Assembly (NCBI GenBank): GCA_001465935.1
Contig: LNKV01000016.1
Span: 558,001-622,000 of the forward strand
Origin: Clarireedia homoeocarpa
Lineage: Eukaryota; Ascomycota; Leotiomycetes; Helotiales; Rutstroemiaceae
Direction: 5' to 3'
DNA length: 64,000 nucleotides
How positions within the stretch are numbered: the stretch's first letter is position 1; each line of letters starts with the position of its first letter. Below, in pieces: positions 23,940 through 35,419 of the stretch. Position numbers and translations under genes: made by a program. The notes beneath the pieces are model-generated. The model worked only from the letters and a program-made list of their open reading frames with translations. It did not search any database and was not told the origin of the DNA.

Positions 23940-26900
23940 GAACATCAACCTTTATAAGTTAGCTTATACGGAAGTGATAATGTGGGGAAGGCACTTATGG
24001 CAGTTAAGGGGATATGCATGCTGTCCTTGTTTGTATCTTGGCAGATTCATTTGTCCAACAATGATCCAGTATCTAAATTGCTATACCCATGAGACCCATA
24101 GGGAAGCATAAGCATCGGTGTAGCTTCTGTCCTCCAACATGTAATAATTGTTGTAGAAGCTGCAGGTGGGTATATTTCGAAAGGCTTCATTGGCATAACA
24201 AAACCTACCAGTCGGTGTTCAATCATCCAGTTGTAACAAAGTCTCTTCATAGTGGCTATTGTAGAACTTTGTCCAGTAGCAAAACTGTGTTTAAACGCCT
24301 GTGGGGAAGTCTGCGATGCTCTGTTAACTGTATTGGATCGTCTTGCGAAGGCTGTTCTTTCGGAGGTAAATCCCTACCAGATGGCAGTCACTGGCGTAGA
24401 CTGTATCTTGCATTGTTGCTATCGTCGATGCATGAGATTTCTGTACCAAATGCACAAGAGAACAGTTTGAACGAACCCCTCCCTTGTTTGATCATAGCCG
24501 GGGCATTGTAACGATGTTAAAAACAGTGAATATATACTTCACCGCAAGTTGAGATGCTGTGGTCTCTATCACCTTGAAAGGTTTTGTAATATTGGTACGT
24601 CCAAATAATCCTCTTCTTTTTTTGAAAAGAATTTCAATACTCTCTCAGCAGCGGTGCTGGCAGCGTTTAATTTCACTCCTTCTGTGCTTTCTCGCCAGCT
24701 GAGCACTTCTGAGCAGAGGCAGAGACGGATTCGATCTCCCGCTTTGTTCAAGTATGCTGAGCTCAAGTTTCTTCTCAGGCTGCTGTTCCTCCTTGCTACT
24801 TGTGACGAAAAGCTACATCCTTGCGTGCAAATTACGCCCATGAGAAATGCTCCGCTCCGTGATATCACATTAGGGGTAGGAAGGTCACAAGGAATTGTGA
24901 TTTGCACTCTGGGGACTCGTATCACTTACATGAATACCATACATATATGATATATGGTAACGATAAGGGTAGGTTGGCAGATTCGGGGCATTCAGAGCTA
25001 GTTGAGCCATGATCATCCCGCTGACAGGAAACAGCACTCTGAAATAAGGTCCAGACCCATGCAGCAGGGTTTTGATGAGAAATGAATGTGACAGACCCAA
25101 TCTCGCTATAGAGGTCTCGGCGACGTCTAAACTCCATACACCAGCGAGCCACGTAAGCATCAAATGCCGAATGCCATGATGCTGCTGAATTTATTCATAG
25201 ACATGCTGTGACTCCATTCGTACTACTGATCTCTTGACGGAAGAAGCTGCAAGATTCGAGTGTCCGCCGTCGAGGCTTTGGGACAACCTCAGCTGAACTG
25301 GATCCTTGGAGATGTGCATAAAGGCTGGCCTTTATGAAAAACCGAGGTAAAGCCCGGTTCTTATGCGAATGCGAATGGAGAGACATTTTTTCGTGGAAAA
25401 AGATTGAGCTGATCTATATTCATGGAAGCCATGTTTAAGGCGTTGTCATGCTGTGTGATTCTTCGATTGAAGACGTTACAAGTTATCGTTGATAAGAGTC
25501 CGTGCGATATGCCTGGATTATAAGGCGTATATTCCACCGGTGGACGCGGGAGTAAAGGACAAGCGTCGGTTTAACGGAAGCACATATGGATACATTTCTT
25601 CTTCTTTTGGCTTTCCACACCTCCTTCTACCTTTGCCCGAGTCCCGTCTCGTTCTATCAAAGCTCGCTCTATCAAAGCTCGTTGCGGGAGTGGATCGTCG
25701 TCGCCGTCTTAACCGTCTTAATCCTTCACCTCCGTAATTACGAAGTATTAGGATGCTTACGTATAAAAGGACCTCGAAATGACGAATCTCTCTCCTCACT
25801 CGCAGGCTTACGATAAAAACGGCTCATCCTGTACCACAGTAATTACGAATGCCTTCCTTATTCCACGGCACAGCACGCTCGCTGTGGGTGCTGGGCGACG
25901 CAACGCAAAGCCGCTTTCCGTCCACTTATACTAACCGCAATGATACATCTAACTTCACACTGCGCAGTGCCTGACTAAGGTTACAGTACTTCGTAAAAGT
26001 ACTTCGTACCAGTATTTCATTTTCATCTGATCTCCAACGGCTCCACGCGCACATGCACTGTTTGTCGGTCGCAAGACGGCGTGTGGACGTGCGAGCGTAT
26101 GAGCGTGCGAGAGGGTAAGGAACTCTTCCTTTCTTCCTTAGGGCAGAGAGGCGGAGTAAGGAGTCCAAACATCTGGTGCTTTATCTGTTCACATCCTGTA
26201 TCAAGGTCCTCACAGACCGGGAACCCATTGCTCCGGTACTGTTTCATGCTTCTCGCTTTGGCTCCAATCGCGAATCTCCCGTTTCTCATGCTTCATGTTT
26301 ATCTAGTCAAGCCTGCTTCCTTCCATAAGGGATGGTAGAGGCTTGGGGAAGGAACGAAGGCGAGGGAGCATGACACCGATACATATCGCTTTGCAGTGAT
26401 GATCTCAAAATAGGTACTGCACCTGCGATACTTCCCAACATATCCCTGGTAGCGGTCGGAAAATAGTCGCCGTGCCGAAACTCGAATCGAATCAGGGTAA
26501 GGATAACGGCCGTTGATAACTTGGCACCAAGACCCAAGACATCGTTTGCGTAAGAACCTACGAAAGCACCTCACGACGACTAGGAGCACGAGGTCTGCTG
26601 CGGAGCACTAGAGTACACTCTGCCTCCTTTGAGTCCGACGAGAAGAGTTTTGCTCTCGTAGGGCTATTATGGCTTTCGGTGTTTTTGATTGGTCTAGTAG
26701 TGGTGACTGCTGATCCTCGCAAGTTGCTTTCTCTTTTGGGTTTATTCCTTGTCGCACGTATCCATCGGACCAATGCCAGTCACTGCTGCACCATTAATAT
26801 CTCATTCAAGGAGTGGCCGTTCAGGCTCTATCTCCGTATCAGTATTTCACTACCGCGTGCTTTGTATCAGAGGCCGCGTCACTACTGCGTACCCTTGGCT

Positions 26901-27632
26901 TGACGATCCCGGTCGACCAACTGCCAAGACATATACAATGTCGAATCCCGTCTACCTCAACCACTGATGAACGGATACGCTGAAGCAAAAGCAATAGTTT
27001 GATTTTGCTTTTCACAAGTTCTCTTCTTTAAACGCCCTTTATTACGTTGTGTACAAGGTTCACTTGCCATTATTCATCTGGCAAAAGTTGTCCCTCGTCT
27101 TTGCCTTAATTTACCTTTCCATCCTTCTCGGTACTGCACTGAGCTGCGCTGCACTGCGCATCCTTCGGGGTCGAAACGCCACACTAAATTCGAACCCGAC
27201 TCGCGCAGCCTCACACGAACACTCAGGATCTCCCAAGAAAACGCTACTACTCCACAGTATTGGCAGGACCGTTTTCTTGTTTAGGATTTTCACAGCCGAT
27301 ATTTTAGTCGTTTCGTCATTAGCCACGACGTTTCCAGAGAAATACATATCAAAAAGAGTAGCCCACCCCCCCCCATTGAACGGCTTCGGATTTGGCCTTG
27401 CCACTACCATAATTTTCTTTTTCTGGAGACAGTTCAGCCGTATTTTATTTGGCATATCTAGCCTTACTTTCGACTGTGGTACAACGGATATCTTGTACCT
27501 GGGCTGAAGCTAAATTACGTTAGCGCTCCGCTGTCCGCGTCATCTAGGTCGACCATTAATATACACCAATTTCCTATTCCCATATAGGATTTACTTTTCA
27601 AGAATCAATTCCGACGATAACAGACTCCAATC
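23940..27632. other. Long intergenic region before the aspartyl protease
   Basis: 3.7 kb without a gene I can support. Several frames of 60-140 codons exist on both strands (for example 24569-24925 minus and 27049-27507 plus), but none has a recognisable domain or a consistent splice pattern. A near-duplicate CTATCAAAGCTCG word pair occurs near 25655-25685 and a short C run near 27367. Part may be promoter or decayed repeat DNA. Confidence 0.4.
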
Positions 27633-29121
27633 ATGAGAACTACAATAATCATTGCCACCGTGGTGGGCATACTGTCGGGATGTACAGAAGCAATTCAACT
27701 CCAGAGAAGGACTGATGGGCCACCACGAGTAGTTGGTTTTGATGTGGAAAGGAGGACAGTATCAAATCCATTAACGAGAGATCGCATACGACGGAGGTCG
27801 AACACAGTAACGGCTACTTTAGACAATGAGGTCGGTAAACATATCCAATTGTTTACCCAGTGCTGATCATATATAGCAAACATTATACTTTGCAAACGGA
27901 ACATTAGGAACGCCCGCGCAAAGTTTACGGTTACATATCGATACCGGAAGCAGCGATTTGTGGGTCAACACACCCAGTTCGGAGCTATGTCGTGAAAGGG
28001 ACAGTCCATGTAAGGACGCCGGTACATATTCCGCCAATTCGTCATCAACATACGCATATGTCGCAAGTGATTTTAACATTTCTTACGTCGATGGATCTGG
28101 AGCTACAGGAGATTATGTAACGGATAAATTCACCATCGGCGGTACGACTCTGGACAAGTTACAGTTTGGAATTGGCTACACGAGTTCATCGGCCGAGGGT
28201 ATTCTAGGTGTTGGATATGAGATTAACGAAGTTCAAGTTGGACGGGCAGGGAAGGCGGCATATAATAACTTACCGGCACAGATGGTTGCCGACAAACTGA
28301 TCAACTCTAACGCATATTCACTTTGGCTTAACGATCTGGATGCCAGTACTGGAAGCATTCTATTCGGTGGTGTCGACACTGCTCAATACCATGGACAACT
28401 AGAGACATTACCAATTCAGAAAGAATCCGGCTACTTCGCCGAGTTCCTGATTACCTTGACAGAAATTACTCTAGGCAGCACCGTGATCGCCAAAAACCAA
28501 GCCCAGGCAGTCCTCCTCGACTCCGGCAGCTCCCTCACCTACCTCCCCGACTCCATGACCGAAGCCATCTACGAAATGGTCGGTGCCCAATACGATTCCT
28601 CCGAAGGCGCCGCCTACGTTCCCTGCTCCCTCGCCTCCAACTCCACCACCCTAAACTTCACCTTCACTTCCCCCACCATCGCCGTCAGCATGAACGAGCT
28701 CGTCATCCCCGTCACCACCACCACCGGCCGCCAACTCACCTTCAACGATGGCAAAGCCGCTTGTCTGTTCGGCATCGCCCCTGCTGGTGACAGCACTTCC
28801 GTTCTCGGCGACACCTTCCTGCGCTCCGCGTACGTTGTGTATGATCTCGATAACAATGAGATTTCCCTCGCGCAAACAAATTTCAACGCCACCTCGACGA
28901 GCGTTGTGGAAATCACCACGGGCACAACCGCAGTTCCGGATGCGACGGCCGTCGCGAACGCGGTGACGGCGACTGCGGGGTCTCAAAGTGGGGGCACGAT
29001 TGGTGGGACCGTTAGTCTTGGCACGGGATCGAAATCGTCGAACGCGGCGACTCAGACACCGCCGCCCATGCTGCTTGGTGGGATGGCGGCGCTGGGTGCG
29101 GGGATTTATTACGTTATGTAG
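27633..29121 (+). CDS. Secreted GPI-anchored aspartyl protease (yapsin/OPSB type)
   Basis: Pepsin-family endopeptidase acting at the cell surface or wall. Exons 27633-27830 and 27877-29121 (46-bp intron) give 480 aa. A signal peptide (MRTTIIIATVVGILSGCTEA) is followed by a basic propeptide (DRIRRRSNT) with dibasic sites for maturation. Catalytic aspartates are D88 in HIDTGSSDLW and D281 in VLLDSGSSLTYLP. A disulphide-type loop (ELCRERDSPCKDAG) follows the first. The C-terminus is Ser/Thr/Ala-rich, then a short tail and a hydrophobic end (MLLGGMAALGAGIYYVM), the pattern of a GPI-attachment signal, with the anchor site probably in GSKSSNAA. This matches the yapsin group that processes wall and secreted proteins. 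From about 28500 codons become markedly C-rich at third positions. Confidence 0.93.
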
Positions 29122-29966
29122 ATTCATTGAGGTGGTCTCTTTTTCGTTTTATATTTGTTCATCTTTCGAGCGGGTTTGCGGGTTTACGTATATATATTAT
29201 CATCTCTACTTCAGACGGAGTCGATGCACGTCCACAGATGATTTTGCATTTTCAGCGGCGTTCATTATTCTCTCATCCGTTCCCACTTTACAGATTTATG
29301 ACTTGGTTTTCTTTCTGAGTTTTCCCGCGAAAGGGAAGGGAAGGGAAATCATAATGAAATTTGGTATTTTGGGGAAGGTACGTGTATTACAGGTCCAGGC
29401 GGGGGGACCTTTCGCATAGCATGAGGAGTTGGAACTGGAATTGGAATAGGAATTTTGTTGGGTTCTTACGATTGATTGGATTGACTGGAGAGCAAGGAAG
29501 ATAAAGATGGCTTTAGAGATTAGATATTATAGGGAGAAAGATATCAGACATCAGATATCACACAAGTATATAGCAAAGAAGACTGGATGGACATTGGTTA
29601 GAATGGAAGTGGAGGAGGATATGAGATATAATGAAAAGAATAAAAAATTTCGTAAAACATGAGTTCTATGCTTCGTCAGTCGCTGCGGTGGATAGATAAT
29701 GTGTGCGATATCCCACCAAGCGCAAGCTGATCCTAGTAGGCTTCCCAGAAAAAAAAAGCAGAAAAAATTCAGGCCCTCTTCCGCCCTACCACTAGTTCTA
29801 CGGCTAAACCCTCACTCCTCCGGGCTGTCTTTCCCGCCATGCGAACGAAACCTTTCCTCTCTCTGCCTGTTCGTTCCTCTGTCCCTAAAAATCCGTACAA
29901 AAAGACAAGAGACGCGATTTACAAATCAAGAAAAGTGCAAAAAATACAATTAATTGATGGGGATTG
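29122..29966. other. Protease 3' flank to tRNA
   Basis: No gene seen. T-rich at first, then purine-rich; the 3' side flanks the tRNA-Lys gene. Confidence 0.5.
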
Positions 29967-30069
29967 AGCCCAACGCGGGGGTCGAACCCGCAACCTTGTG
30001 ATTATCACAGAACCCAAAGATCTTTTGAATCTTAAGAGTCACACGCTCTACCGATTGAGCTAGCCGGGC
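29967..30069 (-). tRNA. tRNA-Lys(CUU): tRNA-Lys (anticodon CUU) with intron
   Basis: On the minus strand GCCCGGC pairs with GTTGGGC (two G-U pairs) as acceptor stem. The A box reads TAGCTCAATCGGTAGAGC, the T arm GCGGGTTCGACCCCCGC. The anticodon arm is TGTGA-CTCTTAA-TCACA with anticodon CTT at 30036-30034. A 30-nt intron (30032-30003) sits after position 37, the canonical place for tRNA splicing endonuclease. The mature length is 73 nt before CCA addition. The discriminator base would be U (29967), less usual for a lysine tRNA. Confidence 0.94.
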
Positions 30070-31192
30070 TGACTTGATTGTCAGATTACTGTTGTTGGAA
30101 TCGCGTTTATTTGCTGCTATAACCTACTACTACACATCTTAGGTATTGTACTTCAGTATTTGGGTATTTATATTAAGTTATTGTAATCTCGTACTTGGGT
30201 ATTTACATTATATATCGCAATTTGGTACTTTGAAAATTGTCGCGACTTAGTACTTGGATATTTAATAATATTTCTTTTTCGAATATCGAGATATTGTAAA
30301 TAGATTATTTTCGTTTCAAGTGTATAAATTTTGGGTACCAATTTGCGTTTTTACAGTACTGTTTCTAGCGGATGGAAATCAGAAATGAAAACGAAAACCT
30401 GAAACCCAAAAATGAAGCTATTCGCATAATTTACTTACCTATGTAATCCACTCACTCACTTGTTTAAGAAAGCGATACACTGACAGCTATGCAAATACTA
30501 AATGAAATGCTTTTCTGTAGTGATCCTTCTAGATACTCTTTGCACTAGTGGTTCGTGTTTATACTAGCGGTCTTCACAGCTATTCTTTTCGATGTCTTTT
30601 GACGGTCGAGCAGCCACTGCACAGCCCGGTGACATGAGTTCTTGTTTTGACCAGTCGACTCCAGATAGATCCCAGCTTGTACGAAATTCAGAGGTGCGTC
30701 GTTCTGGAGAAAACCACCAGAGTCAATTAAGTTCCAGATATACAAATGTCATTCTCGGTAAGTCTTGATTCGAGGTTTTAATGACTTGTACTGGATGGAA
30801 GAGAGAAGTTAATTTAAAGGCGCAATGCATAGTAATAACCAAGTACGATTCGGTCAGAACTTTAGATAATTCATTTCTTTATTGTAGTATAAATCGTACA
30901 TACTGTTCCTGTAACACAATTATTCCTGACTTCGTGTGTTCCGACCTGTCCTACGGATTATGCAACGTTAGACTATCCTGCCCCACCTTCTCGAGGCAGC
31001 AAGAGTTGAGACCTGAGCCTCGTAGGATATGATTTCTCGAATAAGTTGATACAAAATCATTTAGATAACAGTACGGAAAACCATCGAATTCCCAACCACT
31101 TCGATTAAGTCAATGAGCAATTAACTCGCCTATAGGACTTGGACGTTACGCTTATCATAACATTCTTTAGTCAAATTCTCGTATATAAAATC
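30070..31192. other. AT-rich region with degenerate tandem units
   Basis: Upstream side of tRNA-Lys and of the HET gene. From about 30140 to 30270 four diverged units share the pattern GTACTT...GTATTT/GGATATTT at a spacing of roughly 35-50 bp. It marks the start of the AT-rich accessory block. No gene seen. Confidence 0.45.
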
Positions 31193-34100
31193 ATGTCCCA
31201 ATACGATTATTCTTCGTTTTCGTTAGAGCCTGACAGTATCCGCTTGCTCCGCCTAATGCCGCATGAAAACGACAGGTCTAGAATACAATGCAAGCTTTTC
31301 AAGTATACTCTACAGGATTCTGGCACAGGTTCTCACTTGTACGAGGCTTTATCCTACACGTGGGAGGGTTCAGACAAGAGCTGTTCTATCTCCATAGACA
31401 GACAGAACTTACCCGTTACGAAAAACCTTTACACAGCACTATTTCATCTTCAAGATCGCTCTTTGGAACGAATTCTATGGGTCGATGCTCTCTGCATCAA
31501 TCAAGAAAACTTGGAGGAGCGGGGTCAACAAGTGCAGTTTATGTCAAAAATCTATAGTAAAGCAGCCCGTGTACTTATTTGGCTTGGAGAGACAGCTCAT
31601 GAGAGCGATAAAGCCCTGGAAACGATACGTATGATTGCAGAAGACAATTCTACGAATTCTTTGAATGATGCAGCAACCCAGCAAGCAGTTCTAGCGCTAC
31701 TTGAGCGATCATGGTTTCAGCGTATCTGGGTAAATAGACACTCAACACTATATATAAAAATAACTGAAAATCTGTCTAGGTACTCCAGGAAGCCGCCGCA
31801 GCTCGACAGATCCTGGTTATATGCGGTTCTATGATGGTTGATGGATATACCTTTTACTTAGGGGTAAACAATTTCTACCAAGCTTGCCAAAACTTTGAGA
31901 GTTCCATCTCTCCCATAACCAACCTGATAAAAGGAGCAATCTTTCGGCCAAAATCTGTAATAACCTCGTCAGGCAGGGCTTCTCTAAATATCTGCCACTT
32001 AGGGGAGCTAATTGATATGTTCCATACCCACAAGGCTTCCCTAGCCGTTGACAAGGTCTATGCTTTACTCGGCATGAGCTCTGATGATCCAGGCGCAGCT
32101 GACTTGTTACCTGACTATGAAGTTTCGTGGGAAAACCTCTTCGAGAAGCTTGTTAAATTCATTCTCGGCAAGGATATATCTGTGGAAACTAACCATAGCC
32201 AGAGGGCGGTGATCAAGGGCAAAGGCTGCATTCTTGGTCAGGTATCCTCGGTGAGAAGCGACGAGAGACAGAATGTGGATATATCATTCCAAAATGCAGC
32301 TTCAAATTCGAACAGCGGGATAACATGGAAACTTCAAGCATCAGCGAAATCTATTCAAGAACATGATATTATCTGTTTTCTGCAAGGAGCTTCAAAGCCA
32401 ACAATTATCAGACTGTGCAAAGATTACTTTAACATTATCGTCGCTGCGGTTACACCTCTAAACGAAAATCATCATTTTGGGAAGCAAGAATTTTCCAAAC
32501 CGCCAACACACTTCCCACGGGACCTCCTACTTGTTTGGGATTGGGAAAAGCCTCTGAGAGAGACTCAAGAAGAAGAAGAAGAAGAAGAAGAAGAAGAAGA
32601 AGAAGAAGAAGAAGAAGAAGAAGAAGAAGAAGAATACAATGCCTCGATAAAAACAAATAGCCAAGTGCTAGAGTATTCAAAAGCAGAGTTTGGGGATTAT
32701 TCAGATCAGGCAACTAGAATATGGAATATTGCAACAGTTCTCGGAGACTTGAAACAGTACAAAATAGCAGAGAAGAGGCTTCGAGAAGCAATAGAAATAG
32801 CGTTCGGAAGAGAGCATCTATATACTCTAGAAAGCGATTACGGCCTGACACCGCTATCATGGGCCGCAGGGAACGGGCAGAATGAAGTAGTATCCCTACT
32901 ACTTGCAAGAGATAGTATCGATCCTGACTTGAATGATCCTAAGTACAGTCGGACACCGCTATCATGGGCTGCTGAGAATGGGCACGAGGCTATAGTCAAG
33001 CTACTGCTGGAGAGAGGCGCTGAGATTGAGACTAAGGATACTTATAGTCAGACGCCGCTATTATGGGCTGCTAAGAAGGGACATGAGGCCATAGTCAAGC
33101 TGCTGCTGGAGAGAGGCGCTGAGATTGAGACTAAGGGTACTGATGGTCGGACGCCGCTATCACGGGCTGCTGAGAATGGACATAAGGCTATTGTTAAACT
33201 GCTGCTGGAGAGAGGCGCTGAGATTGAGACTAAGGGTACTACTTATAGTCAGACGCCGCTATTATGGGCTGCTAGGAATGGACATGAGGCTGTTGTTAAA
33301 CTGCTGCTGGAGAGAGGCGCTGAGATTGAGACTAAGGGTACTACTTATAGTCAGACGCCGCTATTATGGGCTGCTGAGAATGGACATAAGTCTGTTGTTA
33401 AGCTGCTGCTGGAGAGAGGCGCTGAGATTGAGATTAAGGATACTGATGGTCGGACGCCGCTATCATGGGCTGCTAGGAATGGATATGAGGCTGTTGTTAA
33501 ACTGCTGCTGGAGAGAGGTGCTGAGATTGAGATTAAGGATACTACTTATAGTCAGACGCCGCTATTATGGGCTGCTAGGAATGGATATGAGGCTATAGTC
33601 AAGCTGCTGCTGGAGAGAGGCGCTGAGATTGAGATTAAGGATACTACTTATAGTCAGACGCCGCTATCATGGGCTGCTGAGAATGGACGTGAGGCTATAG
33701 TCAAGCTGCTGCTGGAGAGAGGCGCTGAGATTGAGACTAAGGGTATTGCTTATAGTCGGACGCCGCTATCATGGGCTGCTAGGAATGGATATGAGGCTAT
33801 AGTCAAGCTGCTGCTGGAGAGAGGCGCTGAGATTGAGATTAAGGATACTACTTATAGTCAGACGCCGCTATCATGGGCTGCTGAGAATGGACGTGAGGCT
33901 ATAGTCAAGCTGCTGCTGGAGAGAGGCGCTGAGATTGAGACTAAGGGTATTGCTTATAGTCAGACGCCGCTATCATGGGCTGCTCAGAATGGACATAAGT
34001 CTGTTGTTAAGCTGCTGCTGGAGAGAGGCGCTGAGATTGAGACTAAGGGTACTGATGGTCAGACGCCGCTATCATGGGCTACTAAGAATAGACATGAGGC

Positions 34101-34248
34101 TGTTGTTAAACTGCTGCTGGAGAGAGGCGCTGAGATTGAGACTAAGGATATTTGGAATCGGACGCCGCTATTATGGGCTACTAAGAATAGACATGAGGCT
34201 ATTGTCAAGCTGCTAGAGAAGGGTTCCAAGAAATCTCTACTTGTATAA
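31193..34248 (+). CDS. HET-domain protein with ankyrin repeats
   Basis: Candidate heterokaryon-incompatibility/NLR-like immune protein. Exons 31193-31729 and 31780-34248 (50-bp intron; the join RIWVLQEAAAARQI is the usual HET core) give 1001 aa. The HET domain (about 45-200) includes YEALSYTWEGS and ILWVDALCINQEN. A 22-residue pure Glu tract follows (about 443-464, from a GAA run at 32569-32634). A TPR-like helical stretch (about 475-530) precedes about 14 ankyrin repeats (about 533-1001), 12 of them nearly identical copies with core TPLxWAAxNGxEAxVKLLLERGAEIE. The strong DNA-level similarity between repeats points to recent expansion or homogenisation, as known for ligand-sensing repeats of fungal NLR-like genes. 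The start chosen is the ATG just before the family's N-terminus; the frame is open further upstream. Intact. Confidence 0.9.
32569..32634. repeat. GAA trinucleotide repeat, 22 units, coding
   Basis: Uninterrupted (GAA)22 inside the HET-ankyrin gene, encoding poly-Glu between the HET domain and the TPR/ankyrin part. Uninterrupted triplets of this length are prone to length change while keeping frame. Confidence 0.95.
32940..34230. repeat. Tandem ankyrin-coding repeats, unit 99 or 102 bp
   Basis: About 12-13 head-to-tail copies, 99 bp (33 codons) or 102 bp (34 codons) each, differing mainly by recurring alternative blocks (AAG GAT/AAG GGT, GAG AAT/AGG AAT, TCA/TTA, GTC/GTT). The mosaic of shared variants suggests exchange among units. 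Two consecutive pairs (units starting near 33640 and 33844) are almost identical over about 200 bp. Confidence 0.9.
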
Positions 34249-35419
34249 TCTATATTTACTATAGTAAACGAAATTTATTATAATTATATATTTTATATTA
34301 TAACTTTGATAGAGAGGGTCCTAGGGAAGCTGATGTTTATATACTATAGAATATTGATACTAAATGTAACCAGTACATTCTAGAAACTTCTACAGAGAAC
34401 GTTTCTCAAACAATTTTATTCGAGGCTTTTATCTGTTATTCGCAATTTGAACAGGAAAGGACGATGACTTATAACCTGTCTAAGTAGTATACAGAACTTC
34501 TTTCTTTCCTCCATTCTGATGAGAGTAGAAATAAAAGCATTTTGAGTGTTTCAAGGCACTTCGGGTTGGTTTTCGGCTTTGTCCCTATTATCTGTGTATC
34601 CCCTGGTGATATGTAGACGCCGTTGGCTAAGGCACTTTCTGACACCTGGTGCACAAGATTGTAGGGAATAAAAATCGGCTAGTCAGAAGATGCTAGTGTG
34701 GCTGACACTGTGGTATCAGCATTAAAATCTATGAGTCTTTTAGGCGGACACTGATTTAGCAATCGACTATTTGGAAAGGATTGATATAGTAGACTGTATA
34801 CACAGCCAAAGATTAATACAGAAACCCTGAATTTCTCTGCCGGTTTTTCAATTCCGATTTTGGTACCTTGGAAACCGATTGTTACAAACTTCAAAACGCA
34901 AAAATGGGAAAGAAATGCTTTCTTCACACGCTCTTCCTACGAACTCTTGGAAAAGCAGCAATCTCAAAACGCATAACTGGAGAGAAATACTTTCTTCATA
35001 CACTCTTCGAGAGAGTTACCCGGGCAGGTTTGGTTGTTTGTTTGATCGAAGGGAGTCGATTATTTAAAACTATATTGCTAAAAAAATTCTGGTTGGCTGT
35101 GGGGCGGTTCGCTTACCGTAGGGTAGAATGCTTGGCGTGCTTGGCTGAAGGGCGAGACCCCGCATCAGCTCGTCCCCGCATCAGCTCGTCCCGTGCTGCT
35201 GTGTTATCATCTTGCAGTATGAAAAAAAGTCTTCAGTAGTAAGATGCACAGGCTTGCATCTTAGTTAGTTTACAATGTAAGGACCGATCTCTTATAAAGC
35301 TTAGGTGTGAACTGCTACTTTGGTGAGGTTATCTTTACTGTCCTATTGCCTACAAAGACATCAAAACTACTCATACATACTCGAGCCTAAAGATACAGAG
35401 CATCTAACGCATTTTCGCA
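34249..35419. other. Intergenic region between HET and oxidase genes
   Basis: AT-rich, no gene seen. A diverged 73-bp tandem pair begins near 34891 and 34964 (TCAAAACGCA... / TCAAAACGCA...), and a perfect 17-bp doublet of CCCGCATCAGCTCGTCC lies at 35159-35191. Confidence 0.45.

Noticed and set aside
24569..24925. 118-codon minus-strand frame
   Set aside because: No domain, no signal peptide and no consistent splice neighbours; probably chance.
33125..34216. Arg/Leu-rich open frames (RLRVLMVGRRYHGLL-type) in a second frame
   Set aside because: They are shifted readings of the ankyrin repeats; the HET-ankyrin frame explains the region.
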